64,000 nucleotides of DNA from Carboxylicivirga fragile (GTDB lineage: Bacteria; Bacteroidota; Bacteroidia; Bacteroidales; Marinilabiliaceae). How positions within the stretch are numbered: the stretch's first letter is position 1; every line of letters begins with the position of its first letter. Location of the stretch: positions 1 through 64,000 of the forward strand of contig JAFMVD010000006.1 in assembly GCA_025499625.1 (NCBI GenBank), written 5' to 3'. Below the pieces are notes generated by a model. The model saw nothing but the letters and a program-made list of their open reading frames with translations. It did no database searches and was not told where the DNA came from. This document shows positions 18,810-28,430 of this stretch, in pieces. The position numbers and the translations under genes were made by a program.

Positions 18810-20180
18810 TTAGTAACCTTTATTTTGCTTAAGTAGGTTGTTTCCAGCCATAGCAGCTCTTGGAATAGGTAATAAGAGGTGCTTGTCAGACATCACAAAA
18901 TCAGGAGCGATAACATAATTATCCAGAATGTGATAACGGACTAAATCAAACCACTCTTCATTATTCTCAGTATTCAATTCCATCCACTTATGTTTTAATA
19001 TTTGATCTAATAACATATCGTCTGCAATGGCATCAATATCAGTCTGACTATATCCAGCACGTTCCGTAATTGTTGCAAGGGCTACACGGGCAGATTCAGG
19101 TTCACCCAAGCGAGTCTGCGCCTCAGCAACGATATAGTACATTTCGGCCATGCGTAAAAAAAATTGTGTATTGGCCGGTTCATTAGACGCAAAGTCTTCC
19201 TGAACGTACTTATTTCGAGCATTAAGGTAGGCATCGACATAACGCTTATCATAAATACCATCACCATCAACCATTTGATCAGCAATGCTTGTCAGTGTTC
19301 CGCCAGGTCTTAGTGTGGAGCCATAGATGCTAGTTGGTTCGTTAGGGTAACTGGCATGTAACGCAAATAATACCTCAGGCGAGTAAAAAGCGTTTTCGAA
19401 AACATCAAAATAAACCGTTTCCAAATTATAACCAAGCGCTGGTCCATCATTGATTACCTCCTGTGCTAGAATAGCAGCTTGTTCAAAATCATTCATGTAC
19501 AAATGAATCTTAGCCAAAAGAGCTTTGCCAGTTAACTGGCTGATATAGTAATGTGCCTTGGGCATTTCGGGCGCCATCTTAACAACTTCATTTAAGTCAT
19601 TAAGTATTATTTGGTAAGTGTTTTGTACGGTATTGCGTGCTTTAGGAAAGTCACCACGTACCGTTTCTTCATAGGTTACCATACCATATTCAGAGGTTTT
19701 ATCCCAGAACTCTCCAAATTCCCTTAGTAAGTGGAAATGCGCCATTGCCCTGTGGAATTTTGCTTCAGCAAGAATTTCGGTTGTCCGCTGATCACTAAGA
19801 CCTTCAATGATTTTACCATCCAACTGTGAAATCACAGAATTAGCCATGTTAATTACTCGGTAAAGTGCCGTATAATTTTTTTGTACTCCAATGTTTTCAA
19901 TCTTAACATCGTTTTCTGGAAATCCCTGGTAACCCCCAATGTATCGCATTTGCTCCGTTCCTGTTCGCATAGACATTAAATGGGTAAACCAACCAATTTC
20001 AATGGTTCTCCAGGTAGCATAAACGCCATTAATTGCTGTTTCTGCTGACATTTCATCCGTTATTAAGGTTTCGTCAGTCAGCACGTTTTCAGGTTTCATT
20101 TGGTCCAAATCACCCATCATATCGCATGATGCATTGATGATGGATAGTGTTATTGCTAATATTATAAATAAATGTTTCAT
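18810..20180 (-). CDS. SusD/RagB-family outer-membrane lipoprotein
   Basis: A 456-residue surface lipoprotein (SIINASCDMMG lipobox). It shows the SusD N-terminal helices (AETAINGVYATWRTIE; ILAEAKFHRAMAHFHLLREFG is the conserved TPR-like segment) and the C-terminal SusD block (FFLRMAEMYYIVAEAQTRLG; HKWMELNTENNEEWFDLVRYH; LLPIPRAAM). It forms the lid of the SusC partner encoded 10 bases upstream. Ligand is unknown: no glycosidase is in this cassette, while the neighbouring TlpA-type gene hints at a peptide or other non-glycan ligand. Expression should follow the ECF sigma/FecR pair. Confidence 0.93.
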   Translation of the reverse strand: MKHLFIILAITLSIINASCDMMGDLDQMKPENVLTDETLITDEMSAETAINGVYATWRTIEIGWFTHLMSMRTGTEQMRYIGGYQGFPENDVKIENIGVQKNYTALYRVINMANSVISQLDGKIIEGLSDQRTTEILAEAKFHRAMAHFHLLREFGEFWDKTSEYGMVTYEETVRGDFPKARNTVQNTYQIILNDLNEVVKMAPEMPKAHYYISQLTGKALLAKIHLYMNDFEQAAILAQEVINDGPALGYNLETVYFDVFENAFYSPEVLFALHASYPNEPTSIYGSTLRPGGTLTSIADQMVDGDGIYDKRYVDAYLNARNKYVQEDFASNEPANTQFFLRMAEMYYIVAEAQTRLGEPESARVALATITERAGYSQTDIDAIADDMLLDQILKHKWMELNTENNEEWFDLVRYHILDNYVIAPDFVMSDKHLLLPIPRAAMAGNNLLKQNKGY

Positions 20181-20190
20181 TACCTTCTTT

Positions 20191-23100
20191 TTAAAGTTTA
20201 ATCTTAATACCTACCGAAAAAGTTTTACTTAACGGATATGGATCTGAATTACTTGACATACTGGTTACTCCGCTACCCAATAATTCAGGATCAAGCCCTG
20301 GCCAGTTTGTAATTGTCAATACGTTGGTTGCTGCCAAAAAAACAGAAGCGTTAGCAATATTAAAACGGTTCAGAAATCCTTTTGGTAGTTGATACGATAA
20401 GTTTATGTTCTTCATACGTAGATACGATGCATCAAATACAAAACGATCTGATTGCGCAAAGTTGTAATATCCATAACTTGAATTGATTAACTGAGCATAT
20501 CGCGCACCTGTATTGTCTGGAGTCCAGGTGTTACCATATAATTCTCTGTTTACGCTCATGCCAACACTACCACCTGAGTCTGTTAATAGATTATTCCATA
20601 AAGCCTCAACTCCTTTAGAGAATTGCAGTAAAAATGACAGCGATACATTTTTATAAGCAAAGGTATTAGACCAACCACCAAAATAATCAGGTTCAGGGTT
20701 CGTAAGCACTACTGCATCTTCACTTGTTATACGTCCATCTCCATTGATATCTTCCATTAAGTAATCGCCAACACCAGTGCTAAATTCCTGATAATTATTG
20801 AAGCCAGCTTCAATGGCCTTCATATTTAGTTCGTCGATGACAGATTGTTCCTGTATGATTTCCTTAACCTTATAGCCACGAAGTGTTCCTGCGGGTTGCC
20901 CTTCAATAAAAGAATCCTGCATGTAAGGGCTGATAGATGCATTGTTAAGCTTTTCGATATTATTGCGATTAAAAGAAATGTTAAGATTACTGTTCCATGT
21001 AAAATTGCTGTTTCGGATTATATCGCCACCCAAGGAAAATTCCATTCCTTTATTACTCATGTCTATAACGTTTGCATAATAAGTTGTTAAACCTGACTCT
21101 AATATGTGTGGTGCTGGCGCCAATGCTCCATCGGTATAGCGATAATATGCATCCATACTACCATACAATCGGTTTGCAAAGAATGAAAAATCAAGACCTG
21201 CATTATACTCGGTTGTTAGCTCCCATTTGACACCTTCGTTAGGCAGCAAATCTTTAATACGAACAGATAATTCATCGCCATAATAGTCAGAACTGCTACG
21301 TGTAAAATATTGTTTGTATGAGAAGTCGGCCACATTAGTTGACCCTGTTTTACCTGCACTTATTCTAAATTTAAGATCATCAATTTGTCCCACATCTTTT
21401 AGGAAGGACTCATTATTTATGCGCCAACCTAGCGACAAAGCAGGAAAGTAACCCCATCGGTTTTCTGGACCAAACTTAGATGATTCATCGGCACGCATCG
21501 CAGCCTCAACCAAATAACGGTGGTCGAAATTATAGCTTAATCGTCCGTAAATAGAGTTTAAACCACTCTTGTTGTTGCCATCAGTAAAGTACGTTAATTC
21601 ACGAGCTGAACCTGCGTTATTCATATGCTCGTCATTTGGAAAGCCTTGGAATGATGAGCTCTGATACTTTGAGTACATGCGATCGGCTCCATACCCTGCC
21701 ATAGCCGCAAAGTCATGTTTGTTTATTTTACGTTTATAATCAAAGCGGAAGTTAACAGCTGAGGTACTTGATGAACTTGTACTCGCATCTAAAGACGATA
21801 AAGCAGGTAAACCATAAGTAATGTCTTTACTCACTAACGGTGAAAAATAATTGTTTTCAAAATGATAGTTCGAAAGATTGATATCTGCATGAAAAGCAAA
21901 ATGTTCCGTGAAGTCATAGTCCAAATAGGCATTCCCTAAGAACTGTTGGCTCTCAAATAAAGATTCCTTTTCTCTTGCTGCGACAGGGTTCGCTAAATCA
22001 TTTTGCATGCCATAATACATCATAGAGGCATCAATGCGATTATAGTCGCCGCGCTCATTGTAAACAGGTACATCAGGTCGTACCATATACGGTTTTATAG
22101 GGTTGGTCATGTAACTTTGTTCAGTGGCACTATTACGCTCTGAAACCGAATAACTCATCATGGCTCCAAGTGTTAATTTGTCCGAAATATCACTGTCTAA
22201 TGACAGGCGCGCACCATAGCGATCAAGCTTATCGTTGATGAACAAACCTTCTTGATTCATGCCATTAAAGGATGCTGAATATTTAGAGCTTTTTGTTCCG
22301 CCCCGAAAGGCAATGTTGTACTGATGGGTAGGTGCATTTTTGTTTTGCACTTCTTTAACCCAATTTGTTGTTTTGGTACCGAAAGCATCTTCTCGTAAGC
22401 CATCATAAGTAACCATCCATGTATTCCAGTCCATGCTAACGTGACCAAGGCTATTTAATACAAAAGGATCTGCGTAACTGCGAAAATCATTAATGGCCTT
22501 TACTGTACTACTAAGTATCATGTCTTGCAGATTCTTAAATTCATCCGTATTTAGCGGATCAAACTGGTTGATAGGGTTACCTATGGAGAATGTATAACCA
22601 GCTTCAATATCTACTTTATCGCCTTTGAAACCACTTTTTGTGGTTACAATAATCACACCGTTGGCTCCACGTGATCCATAGATAGCTGTAGCGGCTGCAT
22701 CTTTTAATACGTCAATGGACTTTATGTCGTTGGGAGAAAGCGCTAATAAGGGATTAATCGCATTGGATTCCACAAACATTGGGATGCCATCAATAACAAA
22801 TAATGGGATATTATTGGCTTGACCAGAAGTCATGTTAGGGTAGGGTGTTGTAATACCTCGGATATTAATTGATGGTGTAGCACCTGGTTCACCACTGTTT
22901 TGTGTCATTAGTACGCCTTTCATTGTTCCGCCTAACATGTTGTCGACAGTAGTACTGGTGGTTGCCAGCCTTTCCATTTCTTCTTTATCCATAGAAACGA
23001 TTGAACTGGTGAGACTCTTTTTATCTTTGCTACCAAAGCCAATGATAACTACTTCATCAAGACCAGATGTTGAAGCTACTAGCGTGATGTGAATAACGCT

Positions 23101-23706
23101 TCTCCCATCAATGGCAATCTCTTGAGTTTCGAAACCAAGGCTGGATACTTCCAAGATGATATTTTCTTGCACATCAAATTGTAGGTTGTAGTTTCCATTT
23201 ACATCTGAAACGGTACCAATACTAGTGCCTTTAATACGGACTGCTGCAAAAGGTAATGGTGAGTTCTCATTATCTTTAATAGTTCCTGTAATACTTCTTT
23301 TTTCCTGTTGAAGAGTTACAAATTCTATTATCTTTTCTTTTACACTTAAAGGAGTAATTACAATGTAGTTGTCAATTAACTCGTAGGTTAATCCTATTTC
23401 TGTTGTTATTTCTTTCAATAAGTTTTCTAATTCGAATTCAGCACTTTCAATAGTAACATAACTGTTTAGATCAATTTCATCATTACTCAAAACGGTAACG
23501 ATACCAGTCTGCTTGCGAATTTCCTTAAATAGTTGTTTGTAAGTGACATTACTTTCACCAATCACTACTTTCTGGGCAAGTCCTGTAGCCGATACTTGCA
23601 ATAAAACTGCGAACAGAAGAATAAAACTAATTCTCATAATTAATAACAGTTTACGTGGCATACTAAGCTTTGGCAAAAGCGTAGTCCACTTCCAATTTTT
23701 TTTCAT
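20191..23706 (-). CDS. SusC/RagA TonB-dependent transporter with STN signalling domain
   Basis: A 1171-residue outer-membrane transporter. After a type I signal (residues ~1-45, ending LQVSATGLAQ) comes the secretin/TonB short N-terminal (STN) domain (~48-120), then a CarboxypepD_reg-like beta domain (~135-220; SITGTIKDNENSPLP), the plug (IKSIDVLKDAAATAIYGSRG) and the C-terminal barrel. The STN domain marks it as a transducer that signals to the FecR anti-sigma factor encoded just upstream. I chose the ATG at 23706 because the upstream 31 codons of open frame lack a signal-like start. A hairpin at 23777-23805 separates it from fecR, so it may have its own ECF-dependent promoter. Confidence 0.94.
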   Translation of the reverse strand: MKKNWKWTTLLPKLSMPRKLLLIMRISFILLFAVLLQVSATGLAQKVVIGESNVTYKQLFKEIRKQTGIVTVLSNDEIDLNSYVTIESAEFELENLLKEITTEIGLTYELIDNYIVITPLSVKEKIIEFVTLQQEKRSITGTIKDNENSPLPFAAVRIKGTSIGTVSDVNGNYNLQFDVQENIILEVSSLGFETQEIAIDGRSVIHITLVASTSGLDEVVIIGFGSKDKKSLTSSIVSMDKEEMERLATTSTTVDNMLGGTMKGVLMTQNSGEPGATPSINIRGITTPYPNMTSGQANNIPLFVIDGIPMFVESNAINPLLALSPNDIKSIDVLKDAAATAIYGSRGANGVIIVTTKSGFKGDKVDIEAGYTFSIGNPINQFDPLNTDEFKNLQDMILSSTVKAINDFRSYADPFVLNSLGHVSMDWNTWMVTYDGLREDAFGTKTTNWVKEVQNKNAPTHQYNIAFRGGTKSSKYSASFNGMNQEGLFINDKLDRYGARLSLDSDISDKLTLGAMMSYSVSERNSATEQSYMTNPIKPYMVRPDVPVYNERGDYNRIDASMMYYGMQNDLANPVAAREKESLFESQQFLGNAYLDYDFTEHFAFHADINLSNYHFENNYFSPLVSKDITYGLPALSSLDASTSSSSTSAVNFRFDYKRKINKHDFAAMAGYGADRMYSKYQSSSFQGFPNDEHMNNAGSARELTYFTDGNNKSGLNSIYGRLSYNFDHRYLVEAAMRADESSKFGPENRWGYFPALSLGWRINNESFLKDVGQIDDLKFRISAGKTGSTNVADFSYKQYFTRSSSDYYGDELSVRIKDLLPNEGVKWELTTEYNAGLDFSFFANRLYGSMDAYYRYTDGALAPAPHILESGLTTYYANVIDMSNKGMEFSLGGDIIRNSNFTWNSNLNISFNRNNIEKLNNASISPYMQDSFIEGQPAGTLRGYKVKEIIQEQSVIDELNMKAIEAGFNNYQEFSTGVGDYLMEDINGDGRITSEDAVVLTNPEPDYFGGWSNTFAYKNVSLSFLLQFSKGVEALWNNLLTDSGGSVGMSVNRELYGNTWTPDNTGARYAQLINSSYGYYNFAQSDRFVFDASYLRMKNINLSYQLPKGFLNRFNIANASVFLAATNVLTITNWPGLDPELLGSGVTSMSSNSDPYPLSKTFSVGIKIKL

Positions 23707-23776
23707 AATTTTGTAGTTTACATTTAGACTTAGGGCAATGTGTCTTAATTTATTACCCTGGGATTTATAATTACAG

Positions 23777-23805
23777 ACCAGAATGTGTTTGCAGCACATT
23801 CTGGT
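23777..23805 (-). terminator. Hairpin between fecR and susC, possible attenuator
   Basis: A perfect 11-base stem (ACCAGAATGTG/CACATTCTGGT, 7-base loop) begins 2 bases after the fecR stop. There is no strong T-tract on the - strand. It could reduce read-through from the sigma-fecR unit or protect the mRNA end. Confidence 0.5.
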
Positions 23806-23806
23806 T

Positions 23807-24955
23807 TTATATTTGTTCCTTCACCAAAACAGTACGGCCGTTTACTATAATTTTTACGTTAGTGGTTTTTTCAATTAGTGACATAAAAAACTCAAAATCA
23901 TTATTTTTATCAATTATACCTGTGAATCGCTTTTGCGAAACGCCATCGTTAGCAAAGAAGAAGTCTACTTTGTACCAACGAGCCAGTTTTTTAGCCAATT
24001 CATTAAGCGGCATGTTTTCAAAAATCAATTCACCACCAGTCCAGGCTGTATATAGTTCGGTGTCCACTTTTTTAACAGCGACTACTGAAGAATGGGGGGT
24101 AACCTCCGCTTGTTCTCCAGGCTTAAGCAATGTTTGTTTGCCGTTGATGTTAATTCCTACCTTGCCATCTACAAGTGTGACCTGTTCTATTTTGTCATCG
24201 CTATAACTCATCACATTAAACTCTGTTCCATATACTTTTACGGTGGAGTAGTCCGTATGCACAAGGAAGGGGCTGGAGACAATATGAGCAACATCAAAAA
24301 AGCCTTCACCTTTAATAAATACCTCTCGTTTGTTTCCAATGAAATTGACTGGATATCTTAATTCACTACCTGCATTTAACCAAACAATGGTCCCATCACT
24401 CAATCTCAGGTTGTATTCACCTCCATAAGGGATTTTAATGGTGTTATAGATCAACTCATTTGTTCCAACATCTATATATTCTAAAGTGCTTAACGAATCC
24501 TTTCCTACCACTTGTCCGTTCTCTTTAAAAACGATGTCAGAATCATTGACGTCTAACGCTATGGTACTACCGTCACTAAGAAATAAAGTGGCTTTTCTAA
24601 CGCCTGGAAGTATTTCATTATGCGCTGTCGTTTTAGTTTGTGATGTGTTGTTTAAATAAAAAATACTTAAGCCTAAAATAAGGGGAAGGGTAATGGCCGC
24701 GGCATATTTAAGAATTGAATTAAATCGTTTCTTTACTGCAATGGAGTAATAAATTTGTTTCCACGACTTTTCTATTTCAGAATTATCTAATTCTTGTCTT
24801 TCAGCTTCAATCTTTTCGCAGAATAGGTCAAAGTAAAGTTTGTTCTGATCACTTGTTTTGAGCCATTGATTGAATTGTTTTAACTCATCGACAGAGGCAG
24901 TATCTTTATATACTTTCCAAAGGGTTTTTGATTCTATTTCAATTTTCACAGGCAT
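23807..24955 (-). CDS. FecR-family anti-sigma factor
   Basis: A 382-residue membrane protein. The N-terminal ~80 residues are cytoplasmic and helical (the sigma-binding part, ASVDELKQFNQWLK), then one membrane helix near 90-110 (AAAITLPLILGLSIFYLN). The FecR domain at ~170-270 carries IPYGGEYNLRLSDGTIVWLN, GEGFFDVAH and VYGTEFNVMSY. A C-terminal DUF4974/STN-like part (MPLNELAKKLARWYKVDF) would touch the STN domain of the SusC. I chose the ATG at 24955; the frame continues to a TTG at 24994. It should hold the ECF sigma factor inactive until the transporter signals that ligand is bound. Confidence 0.93.
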   Translation of the reverse strand: MPVKIEIESKTLWKVYKDTASVDELKQFNQWLKTSDQNKLYFDLFCEKIEAERQELDNSEIEKSWKQIYYSIAVKKRFNSILKYAAAITLPLILGLSIFYLNNTSQTKTTAHNEILPGVRKATLFLSDGSTIALDVNDSDIVFKENGQVVGKDSLSTLEYIDVGTNELIYNTIKIPYGGEYNLRLSDGTIVWLNAGSELRYPVNFIGNKREVFIKGEGFFDVAHIVSSPFLVHTDYSTVKVYGTEFNVMSYSDDKIEQVTLVDGKVGININGKQTLLKPGEQAEVTPHSSVVAVKKVDTELYTAWTGGELIFENMPLNELAKKLARWYKVDFFFANDGVSQKRFTGIIDKNNDFEFFMSLIEKTTNVKIIVNGRTVLVKEQI

Positions 24956-25031
24956 ATATGTTCCGTCTTTTATGCCTTTATGACCTTCAAACAATTTAAT
25001 GGGGTGACAGAAAAATGAATTTTCTTAACGT

Positions 25032-25559
25032 TTAGATAAATAATTTGTCCCGAAGGGCTGCTTTTGCTCTTTTTAAATGTGTTTTAACGGTATTAGGAGA
25101 TATACTTAAGTCCTCTGCAATTTCAGGAACTGTTAGGTCGTAGAAGTATTTAGCTTTAAAAACTCGCTTCATCTCTTTAGGCAAGGCTTCTAAGACTGCT
25201 TTTATTTGTTTAATCAATTCTGGGTCATAATCAATCGCATCGTCATGTAATTCTAGGTAGTTATTAACGATAAACACCTTGTGTTTATCTCTCACGTTAA
25301 GATGGTTTATGTAGTGCAAGCATTTGTTTTTTACAGCTGTATAAAGGTAGGATTTTAAATTTTTAATTTTGAGCTGGGAATGATTTTCCCATAAATAGAT
25401 GAAGACATCTTGAACTAAATCTTTAGTTACTTCTTTGTCGAAAACATAACCTGATGCAAATTGAACTAAACTATTAAAATATTCAGAAAACAGAGACTTA
25501 TAAGCTTTTAGATCTCCTTCTTCAATCAATTTTATTATTTCACTATTTGTATAGTTCAA
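25032..25559 (-). CDS. ECF sigma-70 factor (Bacteroidota SusC-linked type)
   Basis: A 175-residue ECF sigma factor with region 2 (~15-85; KDLVQDVFIYLWENH, the -10 recognition helix) and region 4 (~115-170; LEALPKEMKRVFKAKYFYDL, then VPEIAEDLSISPNTVKTHLKRA, a helix-turn-helix for -35 contacts). It directs RNA polymerase to the susC promoter when released by the FecR protein encoded 76 bases downstream. This is the first gene of the five-gene cassette running leftwards to 17516. Confidence 0.95.
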   Translation of the reverse strand: MNYTNSEIIKLIEEGDLKAYKSLFSEYFNSLVQFASGYVFDKEVTKDLVQDVFIYLWENHSQLKIKNLKSYLYTAVKNKCLHYINHLNVRDKHKVFIVNNYLELHDDAIDYDPELIKQIKAVLEALPKEMKRVFKAKYFYDLTVPEIAEDLSISPNTVKTHLKRAKAALRDKLFI

Positions 25560-26444
25560 ACCGTTGTAAATTTATATTTATTCAATTATAACAATTTTAA
25601 TAAAAAAAGCCTAAGTATATAATGAAAAATAAATGACACACTACCAGCTGGTTAGACGTGATAAGTTTGGAAAATATCAATGTCGAGAGTAAAAGTAGGG
25701 AATTTGCATCAACATTAGATGTTCATTATGAAGGTAAAGGTAACGTCTTAAGATTAAAACTTAAGATAATTTCTTTAACAACTCTGTACTAAAAACAGGG
25801 TAGCTTACACATTACCATGCCCGACATACCAAAAAAACCGCCCGTTTTGTGAGACTCTATACTAATCAAATCTTTAACCGAAGTGTTTTTCTGATTTAAG
25901 AATTTATTAATTTAGGTAATATCTATACAGTAATCATAGTTTTAATTTAGTTCTCTAATTGATGATGAATTATAATTTTTATCACACTTCTTTAAAATTT
26001 TTTGCTAAAAAAGGGATACTCCTTCAACTATTCTACTTTGTTAAACCGCTCAATCATTTGGCGATGGAAAATGAAACTGGATGGTAAATACGCGGGAATA
26101 GAATTATTTTATATTGAAATAATGAGGAATTTATTTCCCGCAGGGAAGCACAAGTCATTATGATTTCATATCTGAAATTGGCAATAGTTATAGGAATAAT
26201 ATTTTTGTCTTCACAAGGGATATTGAAGAACCTACAATAGCAATATTGTCAGCATTGTTTCGAGTCCTTCAAAAGTTTTGATTTGTATATCCAGACCAAA
26301 AGAACCCAACGCCTGCAGTATGCTTATTTAGTTGTTCACTACGTTGAAAGTCATAATATTAAGTCGGCTGTTGTCGAGCTGTTTTTTTTAAATGCCTTTC
26401 AATCAAAAAGAGTTTATAGTAATTGTATAACAAAATTGAGGTGG

Positions 26445-26456
26445 AGTTGTACAACT
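26445..26456. promoter_or_regulatory. Perfect 12-base palindrome upstream of GH5, possible operator
   Basis: AGTTGTACAACT is its own reverse complement and lies 79 bases before the GH5 -7 element. A dimeric regulator could bind here, but a 12-base palindrome can occur by chance in 64 kb. Confidence 0.3.
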
Positions 26457-26534
26457 TTAAGTGAAATTCTATCCCGAATACGGATTTTTTATCCCAAAAA
26501 CTTTTTTATTCTCTAGCATATAAATCTTGAGTAA

Positions 26535-26542
26535 TATGTTTG
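26535..26542 (+). promoter_or_regulatory. Bacteroidota -7 element for the GH5 gene
   Basis: TATGTTTG fits the TAnnTTTG consensus of the main Bacteroidota sigma factor and lies 47 bases before the GH5 ATG. No good TTTG -33 box is seen at the right distance. Confidence 0.5.
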
Positions 26543-26589
26543 CTGAAGTTTTAGATAATTTCATTTTTAATTTAAAATTGTATAGATAA

Positions 26590-28173
26590 ATGAATGTTTC
26601 AATTTTATTAAGACAGCTTCTAGTTATTACGAGTTTATTTCTCGTAGTATCATGTAATGTAAGCGATGGCAATACTACTTTTCCAAAGAAAGTAACCGTT
26701 AAGGGCGATAAGTTTATTGATGAACACGGACGTCAAGTTATTTTGAACGGAATAAATGTGGGGAGTAAAAATAAAGCAGATAATTACCTTTACAAAGGTG
26801 GGCCTGAGCTTTATAAGCTACTAAAAGAACAGGGTTTTAATAGCATTCGATTTATTATCATTTGGGATGGATTGGAGCCTGAGCCAGGAGTGTATAATGA
26901 AGCTTATTTAGAAGAGATCGATCAACGGATTGAATGGGCAACAGCCAACAATCTGTTTGTTGTTTTGGACATGCACCAAGATTTATTCAGTGTTAACTAT
27001 TCGGACGGTGCTCCCGAATGGGCAACTATAACCGACGGTAAAAAGCATACTACCGGAGCCATCTGGAGCGATGCATATATGCTAAGTGAAGCGGTTCAAA
27101 CTGCCTTTGATAATTTCTGGAATAACACACCGGCTGTTGATGGCATTGGTATTCAAGATCATTATGCGAAACTATGGAAGCATATTGCCAAACGCTATGC
27201 TAATAATCCAACTGTAATTGGTTATGACATAATGAATGAACCATTCGCCGGGTCAACAGCGCAAATGGCTATGCCAGCCATGCTTAAAGCATACGGTGAG
27301 TTAGTGTATAAAACGCAGGGTAAAATCATGTCTGAATTCGAGTTGTTAATGACATGGGCTGATGAGAGTAATCGGACAAAAGCGCTTGATTTATTATCAA
27401 CTGAAGAAAACTACTCATATGTTATTGATACCTTGTATGAGCTAAATAAAGAATTTGAAACCACGCATTTACAGGCGATGTACCAAAGAGTAGCTGATGC
27501 AATTAGAGAAGTAGATCAAAATTCAATTTTATTCCTGGAACATAGTTATTACAGTAATATGGGTGTGCCTTGTAGCATTGAGCGGGTGAAGCTTAAGAAC
27601 GGGCAAGCAGATCCATTGGTTGCATATGCACCTCATGGTTATGACTTAGTAACAGACACCAAAGATGCAGCAGGGGCAAACTCTGAACGTGTAAAGTTTA
27701 TTTATAATCGAATTAAGGAAAAAGGTGAACAATTAAAAATGCCTGTGTGGTTGGGCGAATGGGGTGCTTACTATAGTCATGGTGACGCCATTGTACCGGT
27801 TGCACAGTATGCAATTAGTCTAATTGAAAAGCACAAATTTGGACAAGCTTATTGGTCTTATGGTCAGGGAGCTGAAAATAATGGATATTTCAAAGGCGCA
27901 TTATTACGTCCTTATCCAGCCTATACTAATGGCAAATTATTGTCCTACGGTTATAATCACGATACATCTGTCTTTGAAATGGCCTGGGAGGGAAGTCTCA
28001 AAACGAAAGAGTCCACCATGGTTTTTATCCCCGATGTAAATCGACTTAATAAAAGGGAGTTGCCAATGGAATCTAAGCTTGAGCTTTTAGAGGGAACAAG
28101 GCATGCTTGGTTACACATTAAGCCAATAGAAATGGGTGTTAAAAGAAAACTGATTTTAAAATTTCTGCAATAG
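26590..28173 (+). CDS. GH5 glycosidase lipoprotein, endoglycoceramidase-like
   Basis: A 527-residue lipoprotein (SLFLVVSCNVSDG). The TIM barrel begins at VKGDKFIDEHGRQVILNG. DMHQDLFSVNYSDGAPEWA is a block I associate with endoglycoceramidases. The acid/base is E217 in YDIMNEPFAG and the nucleophile E390 in VWLGEWGAYYS; a C-terminal beta domain follows from ~430. Endoglycoceramidases cut between the glycan and the ceramide of glycosphingolipids; other members of this GH5 branch hit simpler glucosides or steryl glucosides. It stands alone, with its own -7 element and a terminator. The sialidases, GH2 and GH20 enzymes of the next locus would suit ganglioside glycans, but that link is inference. 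Confidence 0.82.
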   Translation: MNVSILLRQLLVITSLFLVVSCNVSDGNTTFPKKVTVKGDKFIDEHGRQVILNGINVGSKNKADNYLYKGGPELYKLLKEQGFNSIRFIIIWDGLEPEPGVYNEAYLEEIDQRIEWATANNLFVVLDMHQDLFSVNYSDGAPEWATITDGKKHTTGAIWSDAYMLSEAVQTAFDNFWNNTPAVDGIGIQDHYAKLWKHIAKRYANNPTVIGYDIMNEPFAGSTAQMAMPAMLKAYGELVYKTQGKIMSEFELLMTWADESNRTKALDLLSTEENYSYVIDTLYELNKEFETTHLQAMYQRVADAIREVDQNSILFLEHSYYSNMGVPCSIERVKLKNGQADPLVAYAPHGYDLVTDTKDAAGANSERVKFIYNRIKEKGEQLKMPVWLGEWGAYYSHGDAIVPVAQYAISLIEKHKFGQAYWSYGQGAENNGYFKGALLRPYPAYTNGKLLSYGYNHDTSVFEMAWEGSLKTKESTMVFIPDVNRLNKRELPMESKLELLEGTRHAWLHIKPIEMGVKRKLILKFLQ

Positions 28174-28323
28174 TCAATTTAAAAATCAGATAATGACGAT
28201 CAAAATTTAATTAATATTAAGAAGCCGTTTTACCACCAGAGACAAATTTTGTATTTTAAATGCACTAAGTGTTCAACCGAATTTGGTTCCTTAAAAAACG
28301 TACGGTTAAGAAATAAAGTTGAG

Positions 28324-28353
28324 AAGGTGATGGTTTTTCCATCACCTTTTTTT
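28324..28353 (+). terminator. Rho-independent terminator after the GH5 gene
   Basis: A perfect 10-base stem (AAGGTGATGG/CCATCACCTT) with a five-T loop, then a T-tract to 28353. It ends the GH5 transcript about 150 bases after the stop and separates it from the LytTR gene. Confidence 0.88.
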
Positions 28354-28430
28354 AACGCACGAGGTTTTATTTGTTAAAGTAAAGTTTAATTTTGTTTGTA
28401 AATAGTGCAAACACTACTAACCTTTAATAA

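Larger units (their letters stand above)
25560..26589. other. 1030-base gap between divergent sigma and GH5 genes
   Basis: It must hold the promoters of the ECF sigma gene (leftwards) and the GH5 gene (rightwards). I find a -7 element at 26535-26542 and a 12-base palindrome at 26445-26456. A short gene-less open frame at 25637-25792 has no ATG and no recognisable family. No RNA gene or insertion-sequence end is evident. Confidence 0.5.

Noticed and set aside
25637-25792. Open frame of about 51 codons in the 1-kb gap, soluble-looking translation
   Set aside because: It has no ATG start, no recognisable family and ends at a normal stop; a gene remnant is possible but cannot be supported.
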